From NCBI RefSeq assembly GCF_046097065.1, contig NZ_CP175563.1:2418001-2482000 (forward strand): a stretch of 64,000 bases of DNA, written 5' to 3'. A program made the position numbers and the translations under genes. The notes beneath the pieces are model-generated. The model made no database searches, had not been told where the DNA came from, and worked only from the letters and a program-made list of their open reading frames with translations. This document shows positions 18,636 to 26,540 of the stretch, in pieces. Position 1 is the stretch's first letter. Each line of letters starts with the position of its first letter. Source of the stretch: Syntrophus buswellii. Lineage in GTDB: Bacteria; Desulfobacterota; Syntrophia; Syntrophales; Syntrophaceae.

Positions 18636-18683
18636 TGGCCACCCAAAATCCCCCACCTGTGGCCACTTGAAAATCCCCCACCC
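18636..18683 (+). repeat. Left terminal repeats of IS21 element
   Basis: Two tandem units ending AAAATCCCCCACC, at 18636-18657 and 18660-18683, are inverted relative to the right end. They are the probable transposase binding sites. Confidence 0.8.
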
Positions 18684-18790
18684 AGCGGTTGTTTTTAAGA
18701 CCTGAAAACCAGGTTTTCAAAAGCACCTTCACAAACGGTTGGCAGAACGTTACAGACTCCCATTTTATATACCTGGGAGGAAGAGAAAGG

Positions 18791-20422
18791 ATGAACGTTT
18801 TGCAGCCGGACAAGAAAGCAGCAATAATTACATTACTTACCAATGGCATCAGTCAGCGCGAAATCGAGCGCAAAGTGCGCGTGGATCGCAAAACCATCCG
18901 TAAATATGCCCGTATGGTGGGAAGCAACAAGCCGATTGGCGAAGGTAACTCAAAATCCCCCGAAGTGGCCATCGACTCCGGAGAGGGTGTTGATCAAAAT
19001 CCCCCACCCCGGCCACCGGTTCAGGAGGCGTCAGTATCCGCATCTGAGTCGTCAGAGGATGAGTATCCCATGTCGGCCCATGCCCGCTCAGCCTGTGATC
19101 CTCACCGTTTATGGATTGAGGAACAGGTACGCCTGGGGCGCAATGCCGTCTCCATTTATCAGGACCTGGTTGAACGATTTGCCTTCGAGCACAAATACAA
19201 CAGCGTGAAACGGTTTTGCCGTGGACTGCGCAGAAAAGATCCTGTCCAGTATGACCGGCTGGAGTTTCCACCTGGCGAGGAGGCGCAGGTGGACTACGGT
19301 CTCGGCGCTCTCACACGTAAACCAGGCACAAACACATACCGCCGTCCCCGATTGTTTGTCATGACGCTGAAGTATTCCCGCCGCTGTTTCCGGAAGGTTG
19401 TCTGGACATCAAGTCAGGTGGTATGGGCCAAACTGCATGAAGAGGCCTTCCGGTATTTTGGCGGGGCTACGCGATATGTGGTTCTTGATAACTTGAAGGA
19501 GGGGGTCATAAAGCCCGATCTCTATGAACCGGGGTTAAACCCGGTTTATGCCTCTGTCTTGGCTCATTACGGCGTTGTGGCGGATCCTGCCCGCGTAGCA
19601 GATCCCGATCGCAAGGGCAGCGTTGAAAACGCGATCCAGCACACCCAGGACACAGCCCTGAAAGGCCGCCGGTTTGAAAGCATCGAAGAACAAAACCAGT
19701 GGCTTATGCACTGGGAAGAACGCTGGGCCTCCGTACGGATTCACGGCCGGATGAAACGGCAGGTCCAGGAGATGTTTGAGGAAGAAAAACCGTTTCTCCA
19801 GGCTCTTCCATTGAGCAGCTTCTCCTACTTTTCCCAGGAAACCCGCACGGTTCAGGATGACGGCACCATCCAGGTCCACGACTGCTATTACGCCGCATTG
19901 CCCGCCCGGCTGCATACCAAAGTGATGGTGCGCATTTACGACTGCGAGATTGAAATCATTGATCCTCAAACGCTGACTGTTTTGCGGCGGCATCCAAAAG
20001 GCACCCGCAAGGGGATGGTCGTGATTGAGGAAAAAGACCGGATCTTCAATCCTTCCCGACAGACGTGTTATTTATTGGCTCAGGCCGCGGCGATCGGTCC
20101 TATTACGGAAAAACTGTGCAAGCAACTGTTTGAAGGGGAGGGCCGGCAGGGGCACCGCCGCATGCAGGGCATTGTTGCGCTTGCCCGCAAACATTGTGCT
20201 GCTCATATTGAGCAGGTTGCCCGGATGGCCCTTGAACGGGGGCTTTCTTCCTCCAGAATCATTCGAAAGCTGGTTGAGGATTTAGACAAAGCAACCACCC
20301 CGGAGAAGTCTTCCGACGAATTGACCCGGGAGCACAGTCTCATTCGTTCCCCACAGGACTATGCGCTTTTTTTTGAAACCCACGCAGCCGGCAACGGTCG
20401 TCATCCCCGTATACTTCAGTGA
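18791..20422 (+). CDS. istA: IS21-family transposase IstA
   Basis: A 543-aa DDE transposase. The N-terminal helix-turn-helix has the typical phrases ISQREIERKVRVDRKTIRKYAR. The rve-type core carries EAQVDYG (first Asp), VVLDNLKEGV (second Asp) and KGSVENAIQ (Glu). The ATG at 18791 lies after GGAGGAAGAGAAAGG and replaces an in-frame start 34 codons earlier that lies just inside the terminal repeats. It is followed by istB after 11 bases. Length and residues fit an intact enzyme of the larger IS21 subgroup. Confidence 0.93.
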   Translation: MNVLQPDKKAAIITLLTNGISQREIERKVRVDRKTIRKYARMVGSNKPIGEGNSKSPEVAIDSGEGVDQNPPPRPPVQEASVSASESSEDEYPMSAHARSACDPHRLWIEEQVRLGRNAVSIYQDLVERFAFEHKYNSVKRFCRGLRRKDPVQYDRLEFPPGEEAQVDYGLGALTRKPGTNTYRRPRLFVMTLKYSRRCFRKVVWTSSQVVWAKLHEEAFRYFGGATRYVVLDNLKEGVIKPDLYEPGLNPVYASVLAHYGVVADPARVADPDRKGSVENAIQHTQDTALKGRRFESIEEQNQWLMHWEERWASVRIHGRMKRQVQEMFEEEKPFLQALPLSSFSYFSQETRTVQDDGTIQVHDCYYAALPARLHTKVMVRIYDCEIEIIDPQTLTVLRRHPKGTRKGMVVIEEKDRIFNPSRQTCYLLAQAAAIGPITEKLCKQLFEGEGRQGHRRMQGIVALARKHCAAHIEQVARMALERGLSSSRIIRKLVEDLDKATTPEKSSDELTREHSLIRSPQDYALFFETHAAGNGRHPRILQ

Positions 20423-20433
20423 AAGGAGGAATC

Positions 20434-21207
20434 ATGAGAACGATTGAAGAAGTTGAGAAACACCTCCGATCGTTGCACTTGCACGGCATGGCCCAGACCC
20501 TTCAAGCCCGCTGTCTGCAGGCACAACAAAACGGATCAATGAGTGTTCTGGATGTCCTGACAGAGCTTGTTCAAGATGAATTGGACTGCCGGCAATCACG
20601 ATTGATTGAGCGACGTTTTCACAGCTCCGGGCTGGATGAACGAAAGATGATGCAGGATTTTGACTGGTCTTATAATCCCCGTCTCCCCAGACAGGAGATT
20701 CTTGAGCTGATCAGCGTAAAGTTTGTGCAATCTGCCGCCGATGCGCTTTTGATCGGCCACCCCGGCACTGGTAAAAGCCACATTGCCAAAGCGGTTGCGC
20801 ATGCCGCGATCCAGGCCGGTTATCAGGTGGCCTACCGGGAAGCGCAATGCTTCTTTGAAGACATCTTTGAAGCCACGCAAACAGGAAAGCGCAAAAAGCT
20901 GTTCAAGCTGTTCTGCGGCGCCGATCTTTTGGTGATTGATGATCTGTTTCTGAAAAAACGTCTGCCGCAGGCCGCCGCTGATGATCTGCTGGATGTGATT
21001 CTGGAGCGCTATCGCCACCGAAGAAGCACGATGATCACTTCAAACCGGCCGATTGAGGACTGGGGAAAGCTCCTCGGCGACAATGCTACAGCTTCGGCCA
21101 TTCTGGACCGTCTGTTGCACCGCGGGCATCTGCTGAAATTTGAAGGAAAGAGTTACCGGCTCAAGGAGGCTTCTAAAAGACTTGCGTTAGAAAAGAAAAA
21201 TAACTAG
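20434..21207 (+). CDS. istB: IS21-family helper ATPase IstB
   Basis: A 257-aa AAA+ ATPase related to DnaC, which helps IstA choose and load onto target DNA. Walker A GHPGTGKSH is near residue 107-115 and Walker B LLVIDDL near 167. The ATG at 20434 has an excellent AAAGGAGG site five bases upstream, which overlaps the istA stop region. It ends 24 bases before the right terminal repeats. It appears intact. Confidence 0.93.
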   Translation: MRTIEEVEKHLRSLHLHGMAQTLQARCLQAQQNGSMSVLDVLTELVQDELDCRQSRLIERRFHSSGLDERKMMQDFDWSYNPRLPRQEILELISVKFVQSAADALLIGHPGTGKSHIAKAVAHAAIQAGYQVAYREAQCFFEDIFEATQTGKRKKLFKLFCGADLLVIDDLFLKKRLPQAAADDLLDVILERYRHRRSTMITSNRPIEDWGKLLGDNATASAILDRLLHRGHLLKFEGKSYRLKEASKRLALEKKNN

Positions 21208-21233
21208 CTTAACACCTGTTCTGCCGACCTTGG

Positions 21234-21281
21234 GGTGGGGGATTTTGACCCGGCCACAGGTGGGGGATTTTCAAGTGGCCA
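21234..21281 (-). repeat. Right terminal repeats of IS21 element
   Basis: Units at 21234-21256 and 21259-21281 (GGTGGGGGATTTT followed by GGCCA) are inverted copies of the left-end units. Confidence 0.8.
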
Positions 21282-21282
21282 T

Positions 21283-21395
21283 CCGGGACAAGGACGGGCA
21301 CTTAGAAAATCAACAGCATGGTTCATAGCCTTTCTGTAATTTATGATTTCCATGATATCGGCAACGCGTGCTGCTTCCAAGGGTTCACGCGTGGT
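21283..21395 (-). pseudogene. Fic-family protein, N-terminal fragment
   Basis: Minus-strand translation gives TTREPLEAARVADIMEII then NYRKAMNHAVDFLSARP. This is the stretch that in Fic proteins follows the (S/T)xxxE(G/N)-type inhibitory motif and precedes the catalytic region. It is the missing 5' neighbour of the fragment at 17856-18635, separated from it by the IS21 element. Its own 5' end is cut at 21396 by the terminal repeats of a second IS21-like element, close to where the inhibitory motif would lie. Rejoining the flanks with one CCGGG copy removed does not restore a continuous frame, so a further one-base change may exist. Confidence 0.7.
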
Positions 21396-21450
21396 TGTGC
21401 TAACCTAAAATTGATCAGGGAAAGGGCCTTGTGCTAACCCAAAATTGACC
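21396..21450 (+). repeat. Terminal direct repeats of a second IS21-like element
   Basis: TGTGCTAACCTAAAATTGATC (21396-21416) and a near copy starting at 21430 have the form of multiple IS21 end repeats. They lie just ahead of an istA fragment and abut the fic fragment. Confidence 0.6.
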
Positions 21451-21528
21451 ACCCCAGAGCACCAGAGACCTGCTAAGAAGATACTGTATTCCAGATCTTT
21501 CAAGCAGGAGGAATCGGAGTTGCTCAAG

Positions 21529-21798
21529 ATGGATCAGCATGAGTTGGTACGGACGAGTCATCGGGTATACGGCAAGAACATAAGCGAGATCGCACGATTG
21601 ACGGGTCATTCCCGGAACACGATCAAGAAGGCGATCCGGGGTGAGTTATGGGGCTATAGGGAAAGAGAGCATCAGCCCTTTCCGGCTCTTGAACCCTTCC
21701 TGGAGATGATTGAGACGTGGCTGAAGGAGGACAAGGATCAGCCGAAGAAGCAGCGCCACACGGCACCGCGGATATATCACCGGTTGGTGGCGGAACAT
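21529..21798 (+). pseudogene. Truncated IS21-family istA
   Basis: The first 90 or so codons of an IstA-type transposase: MDQHELVRTSHRVYG, then a helix-turn-helix (ISEIARLTGHSRNTIKKAI) and KEDKDQPKKQRHTAPRIYHRL. After about 21798 the frame stays open but the sequence no longer resembles a transposase, and no DDE core or istB follows. It differs from the intact istA at 18791, so it belongs to a separate, older insertion. Confidence 0.8.
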
Positions 21799-22017
21799 GC
21801 ACTTCTCATTTCCTGCACTCTGTTGGTGTCCAGCAAGGAACAGAATCGGCTGGTTCCCGTACGAACCGATCTTGACCGCTGCACCAACAGGAAGAAGCGG
21901 CTCAGGGAAGCGACCCGCAAGGCAACCGATGTTCCGGCCGAGAGGGTGGACGAGGGTCATTCATCTGGCAGACATCATCAAAGGGAACTCTGCTGGATGA
22001 CGCAGAGAATTGGTAAT
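21799..22017. other. Unassigned debris between IS remnant and RTX gene
   Basis: About 220 bases with open frames on both strands but no family that I recognise. One plus frame ends in HLADIIKGN, which may be the tail of another transposase. This is weak. The region is best read as degenerate mobile DNA. Confidence 0.35.
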
Positions 22018-23250
22018 TCAGGTTGAGTAGGCAAAGTCTGCGTTGTCCAGTGATGTGGCTGAGGCAATTCCGACCGTGCAGATCAGAATGGAATCTCCGC
22101 CAACGTGGTCTGTGGGATTGTAATAAATCGCACCGGTCGTCGTGTTGTTGTAAATACCGCTTACGTCATCGAGACCGCTGCCCGTCTTGTTGGCGCCTTC
22201 AAAATAATCGCCGGCATTCAGAACGCCGCCGCTGAAAGAAAGGCCTTTGATGGAAGAATTGGTTGCGCCGTCAAGAATATCCTTCAGAACGATCGTGTCG
22301 TCAAGATGCGAAAAGTCCAAGATCTCGTCGCGATTGGCCGAGCCGGATTCGCCAAAGACAAAACGGTCCTGACCGGTGCCGCCATACAACTTATCATTAC
22401 CGCCCATTCCGAAGATAGTGTCGTTGCCGGTCCCGCCCGCCATATAATCATTACCGGAGCCGCCAATCAGCTTGTCGTTGCCGACACCTCCATACAGCTT
22501 GTCGCTTCCCGCCCCGCCATCCAGGGTGTCATTGCCGCCATACCCCTTCAGGGTGTCGTTGCCGGCAAGCCCGTAGAGAGTGTTGGCATAGGTGGTGCCC
22601 TGGATTATATTATTAAGCGTGTTGCCGGTTCCCTTCGCTGCTGTCCCGGAAAGGTAAAGATTTTCCACATTGGCATCCAGGGTGTCGCTGATCGTTGCAT
22701 AGACTTTATCCGTTCCGGCACTCGCAGTCTCATAAACAGAATCTCCCGCGCTGTTTACATAGTAGGTGTCGTTGCCGGTCCCGCCCGCCATATAATCATT
22801 CCCGGAGCCGCCAATCAGCTTATCGTTGCCGGCACCTCCATACAGCTTGTCGCTTCCCGCTCCGCCATCCAGGGTGTCATTGCCGCCATTACCGTACAGC
22901 GTGTCATCACCTGCAAATGATTCCAGGTAATCCGCACCGTAAGAACCGGTAATCTTGTCGTTGTATCTCAGGAATTCCGCGTCGGTGAAATGATCGATGT
23001 CGAAATCGTTCACGTCAATACTGAAATCGCTGATCTTGAGCTGCTTTTCTCCATCCCAGTAATGCTCGATACCCGTGATGACTCCGGTTTCATCTTCATA
23101 ATCGAAGGAGCCGTAAGCGATTGTCTTGTTGAGGTAAGTGCTGTCCCAGTAAATCGTAATCTTGCTTGAAGAGGCTTCTATGTCATAAAAATCGTCAAGA
23201 TTCTCAAAATGCATTTTCTCTTCGGGAACATAAAGGATGATATTTGCCAT
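22018..23250 (-). CDS. RTX (GGxGxDxL) repeat calcium-binding protein
   Basis: A 410-aa protein dominated by nonapeptide RTX repeats (GGAGSDKLY, GGSGNDYMA, GGTGNDTIF and others) in two blocks, about residues 110-160 and 240-300. The repeats form calcium-binding beta rolls, usually after export by a type I secretion system through a C-terminal signal. The C-terminal 90 residues (DRFVFGESG, then DEILDF) fit the region that caps such proteins. The first 100 residues are not recognised and show no toxin or enzyme motif. The ATG at 23250 follows AAGGAG and is preferred to a start six codons upstream. No ABC transporter or membrane-fusion genes are nearby. The role is unknown: surface or secreted structural protein, or enzyme fragment. 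Confidence 0.88.
   Translation of the reverse strand: MANIILYVPEEKMHFENLDDFYDIEASSSKITIYWDSTYLNKTIAYGSFDYEDETGVITGIEHYWDGEKQLKISDFSIDVNDFDIDHFTDAEFLRYNDKITGSYGADYLESFAGDDTLYGNGGNDTLDGGAGSDKLYGGAGNDKLIGGSGNDYMAGGTGNDTYYVNSAGDSVYETASAGTDKVYATISDTLDANVENLYLSGTAAKGTGNTLNNIIQGTTYANTLYGLAGNDTLKGYGGNDTLDGGAGSDKLYGGVGNDKLIGGSGNDYMAGGTGNDTIFGMGGNDKLYGGTGQDRFVFGESGSANRDEILDFSHLDDTIVLKDILDGATNSSIKGLSFSGGVLNAGDYFEGANKTGSGLDDVSGIYNNTTTGAIYYNPTDHVGGDSILICTVGIASATSLDNADFAYST
22418..22540 (-). repeat. 123-bp intragenic repeat, copy 1
   Basis: Near-identical (about four differences) to 22766-22888 within the RTX gene, in frame and 348 bp apart. It encodes about 41 residues of RTX repeat. Confidence 0.85.
22766..22888 (-). 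repeat. 123-bp intragenic repeat, copy 2
   Basis: Second copy of the segment at 22418-22540. The low divergence, including at silent sites, points to recent duplication or gene conversion. Confidence 0.85.
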
Positions 23251-23717
23251 GATTTTCTCCTTCCTCAATAGAATATTACAGAGGAATTTATATCAAATGA
23301 ATGGATTCCAAACTAAACCGTCTATACGATGAAGTCACTACGAGTTTATTACGGAATTTATATCAGTTAAAAACTGTGGAATAAGTTCATAGAGCTCAAC
23401 TCTCGCAGCGGCAAAATATTTGTAACATATTTTAATTATTAACATTATTTTGTAAAAACGTGTGATATATGGGTTTTGTTTCCCAAGAAAATCCCTTTAC
23501 GCACGATGTGACGCCATGGGACAGGCCGTAGCGGCCAATGTTTCCTTTGAAAACCCGATTCACCAGTTCTTTAAAAATCAGAGAATCGGCATTCTCTTTT
23601 CTGAGACGGCTAATCTTCCATGGCTTCTGAGAAAATTCCTGTGGTCGGATTTTGTCACAATTAGAGAGCCCCACGGGAGGTAGTGGAAATTACTCGTGAT
23701 CGGCGGTGGAGAAGGAA
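23251..23717. other. AT-rich intergenic region
   Basis: No supported gene. The first 200 bases are very AT-rich and probably hold the RTX promoter. A minus-strand frame at 23432-23674 (80 codons) is open, but it has no recognisable family and no good ribosome site. Confidence 0.4.
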
Positions 23718-26540
23718 TCAGATCATCACAATCCGCTGCGGTTCGTCCACAAACAGCAGATAGCATTCGACCGGACGTGCCGGGAACAGCTTTTGGAGAA
23801 TAGTCCTGTAGCGGAGCATCTGGGGCAGGTATTTGTCGGCCAGGTGGCCCACGCGGCCCGTCTTGAAGTCGATGAGGGTGATGCGGTCCGGGGCGATGAT
23901 GAGCCGGTCGACGATGCCGAAGGCGCGGGTGTCGGAAAGGTGCTGCTCGGTAAGCACTTTCCCGGTCCGGAAAAGAATTTCCTGTACCTTTGCATTGTCC
24001 AGGAACCTCTCGACGACGGCCTGCTCCTCTCCGGCGAGGATGCCCGGAAGGATCGTCCGGCCGCCGCTGGTGAGTCGGGAGAGAGCCTCGTGGATGCGGA
24101 TCCCGCGCTCGATCCCCGCCTCGATGTCGGCAGAACGGAGGGTCGGGTCCATTTCTTCATCGTCTATGGGTTGGGAGATTCCGGCTAGATCGGGCGCCGC
24201 CAGTTCCTCATAATCCGCAGGCCGCGGCCTCTCGGGGCCATAGTCATGCCGCCAGCCGAATGCCGTCCGTTCGGCGTTCGAGATGGCCTCCCGGGCTGTC
24301 TGCAACATCAACTCACTGAAACCTTTCAGCGCGCCTTCGCCATTGGCCCGGAGGAGAATCGTCAGGCTCTGGGCGGCGCGGGTCGCGGCAACGTAGAGAA
24401 GGTTGGCCGTTTCCTCGGCCTTCTCTTCCCTTGCCGCATCCACCGCCTCGGCGATGGCCGTCGCTCCCGGAATGGGGCCGGTTGCGAGAAAGGCCAGTTC
24501 ATCCTTGCTCAGGCTAAGCGGACAGCCGTCATCGGGGTGAGGAATCTCGGGCGCCCGGTCTCGCCCCTCCTTCCAGAAGAGGAAGACGTGGGGAAATTCG
24601 AGGCCCTTGGTGCCGTGAATCGTCGCCAGTTTTACCCGGTCGGCATGTTCCCCCTCGGGCACGGTGACAAGGTGCGACATCGAAAGCAGATAGCGCAGAA
24701 AGGCAGGCCCATCGACGGCGTCGGGCCGGTCGAAGTAGCGTTCCGCCTCATCCCAGAGCGTCTCGATGAGGACACGCGGGAAATGGGGCGTCAGTTCCCG
24801 CAGGGCCGAGGCAAAGGCGGCGAAACGGTGAGGCTGAGTCGCGTTGCCGATTGTGCCGGAAAGCCCGGTAATGGCCGTTGTCAATGCCTCGTTATAGCCC
24901 AGGCAGGCAAGAGCCCGAGGGAGAAATTGACCGTCGTGGCCGGTGAAAAGGGCGATGAGGGACAGGTAAAGCGCCGTTCCCTCCCGGAGAGACAGAAGCT
25001 CCCGGCCGCGGATCCCCGAAGTGGGGATGCCGGCATTCGCCAGCATCTTCGCAGCCTTATCCATATGCATGTTGGTGCGGCAGAGGACCGCCATATCGCC
25101 CCAGGGGCAACCGAATTCCTCCTTCTTCTGAATCATAGCCGCCACGAGCCGCTCATAGGCCGGCTCGTCTCCGGCTTTGCAGGCAGCCGGAATGACGGCT
25201 ACCTCGGTGAGACCGCTGTAAGGATGTTTCGGCGTTTCCGGCGGCTCTTGCAGGTTGACTTTGTCCGTACCGGCGAAGAGTACGGCGACCAGGTTGTTGA
25301 AGAACTCGATGAGGAGCGGCGATGAACGGTAATTGTGGGGCAGCGTCTCCGTGGCGATCTGCCCGCTTGCGAAGGCAGGGGCGATGCTGTCACGGAGCCG
25401 GTCGGGCGCCGCATCCCGCCACTGGTAGATCGACTGTTTCCAGTCTCCCACGAGAAAGACGGACCGTTCTCCTTCGGCATTCTCTCCCACGGAGCTGAGA
25501 ATCTCCTCGATCAGCGGTCGGAGCAGGTCGTACTGGATCTGCGAGGTGTCCTGGAACTCGTCGAGGAGCAGATGGGCCATCCGGTGGAATCCCAGTTCGT
25601 AGAGCCGCGCCATGAAGAAAGGCCGATCGGGGTTTCGGGACCCGTCCAGGGCGATGAGCGCCCTGGGGATATCGTCGAAATAGAGCCGGCCGAGTTTCTC
25701 CTTTTCTTCAGCAACCACTGCGAAGCGCAAGGCAATGAAATGCTTGAGCAGGGCGCTCCGGAGGCGCTTGGTGTTGATCAGATGCCGGGCGACGAGGCGG
25801 CGCATTGCGGGATAGAGCTCCCGCAGGGTGGCGTAGGCGGCCGTTCCGCGGTCGGCGGCGGCGACTTTCACGTCCTCCAGACCGGATTTGAGAAATACCT
25901 TTTTGCTCAGATCGACCTCGGCGAGGGGCGCAAGAAGTGGGACGACAACCTGCGACTTCAGGGCGCCTCTGGTCGTCTCCGCGACGGCCTGCACCCGCTT
26001 CTGCAGCGCCTCGTACTCGGCTGCCAGGCGCCCCTGTTCACCCCTGAGAGTGTCCAGGAGATCCTCGGGGCAGTCCCAGGCCTCCAGAGCCTCTTTACCA
26101 TTGTCCAGGGCCTTGATCAGTGACTCGGGCTGCATGTGGAGGATCCTGGCCGCGATCACGATACTCTCGATGTCTGCCAGGACGCGCGGATGCCGGAAGA
26201 AGCGCTCGTCGGCGAGCGCCGTGATGATGGCCTTTTCATGATCGTCGGCGACCTGCGGCACATAGGCCTCCGTGGAAAGGAAGCGGAGGAAGAGCGCGTC
26301 GATCGTCGAAAAGTGGACCCGGGCGGCCCGCATGAGAAGCCGTAATTTGTCGGCGGCGCACTCCGGCCCCTTCTCGATGGCTTCAAGGATCCTCTTTTCC
26401 ATTTCCGCCGCTGCGGCGCGGGTGAAGGTGGCGGCGACGACAAATTCCGTGCCCCGCTCGATATGGCGTCGGACCTCCTGGGTGAGACGGAAGGTTTTTC
26501 CCGAACCGGCCGAGGCGGTAACGAAGAGGCTCTTTACCAT
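23718..26540 (-). CDS. AddA-like UvrD-family helicase/exonuclease
   Basis: A 940-aa SF1A helicase-nuclease that, with the gene upstream, should process double-strand DNA ends for recombination and degrade foreign linear DNA. Walker A TASAGSGKT is at residues 7-15, the DEFQDTSQIQY motif II near 330 and HGTKGLEFPHVF (motif V) near 640. The C-terminal RecB-type PD-(D/E)XK nuclease shows LIDFKTGRVG near 890. The ATG at 26540 sits inside the last codons of the addB-like gene (7-base overlap) with GGGAGG upstream, so the two are coupled. It is somewhat shorter than Firmicute AddA. An AddAB/AdnAB-type complex is favoured over RecBCD because both subunits carry a nuclease domain. Confidence 0.87.
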   Translation of the reverse strand: MVKSLFVTASAGSGKTFRLTQEVRRHIERGTEFVVAATFTRAAAAEMEKRILEAIEKGPECAADKLRLLMRAARVHFSTIDALFLRFLSTEAYVPQVADDHEKAIITALADERFFRHPRVLADIESIVIAARILHMQPESLIKALDNGKEALEAWDCPEDLLDTLRGEQGRLAAEYEALQKRVQAVAETTRGALKSQVVVPLLAPLAEVDLSKKVFLKSGLEDVKVAAADRGTAAYATLRELYPAMRRLVARHLINTKRLRSALLKHFIALRFAVVAEEKEKLGRLYFDDIPRALIALDGSRNPDRPFFMARLYELGFHRMAHLLLDEFQDTSQIQYDLLRPLIEEILSSVGENAEGERSVFLVGDWKQSIYQWRDAAPDRLRDSIAPAFASGQIATETLPHNYRSSPLLIEFFNNLVAVLFAGTDKVNLQEPPETPKHPYSGLTEVAVIPAACKAGDEPAYERLVAAMIQKKEEFGCPWGDMAVLCRTNMHMDKAAKMLANAGIPTSGIRGRELLSLREGTALYLSLIALFTGHDGQFLPRALACLGYNEALTTAITGLSGTIGNATQPHRFAAFASALRELTPHFPRVLIETLWDEAERYFDRPDAVDGPAFLRYLLSMSHLVTVPEGEHADRVKLATIHGTKGLEFPHVFLFWKEGRDRAPEIPHPDDGCPLSLSKDELAFLATGPIPGATAIAEAVDAAREEKAEETANLLYVAATRAAQSLTILLRANGEGALKGFSELMLQTAREAISNAERTAFGWRHDYGPERPRPADYEELAAPDLAGISQPIDDEEMDPTLRSADIEAGIERGIRIHEALSRLTSGGRTILPGILAGEEQAVVERFLDNAKVQEILFRTGKVLTEQHLSDTRAFGIVDRLIIAPDRITLIDFKTGRVGHLADKYLPQMLRYRTILQKLFPARPVECYLLFVDEPQRIVMI

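Larger units (their letters stand above)
18636..21282 (+). mobile_element. Complete IS21-family insertion sequence
   Basis: About 2.65 kb carrying istA and istB, bounded by compound inverted repeats and flanked by CCGGG copies (18631-18635 and 21283-21287) that fit a 5-bp target duplication. Each end has two copies of a GGCCAC-N-AAAATCCCCCACC unit: 18636-18657 and 18660-18683 on the left, and inverted copies at 21234-21256 and 21259-21281 on the right. Multiple terminal repeats are typical of the family. It split the fic gene. Both ORFs look intact, so it may still be active. Confidence 0.9.

Noticed and set aside
22400..22900. Possible CRISPR or tandem-array DNA
   Set aside because: The repeats are coding RTX nonapeptides and a duplicated segment, with no spacer structure or cas genes.
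24246..25325. A 359-codon plus-strand ORF
   Set aside because: A shadow of the AddA-like gene on the opposite strand, in a GC-rich region where random frames stay open.
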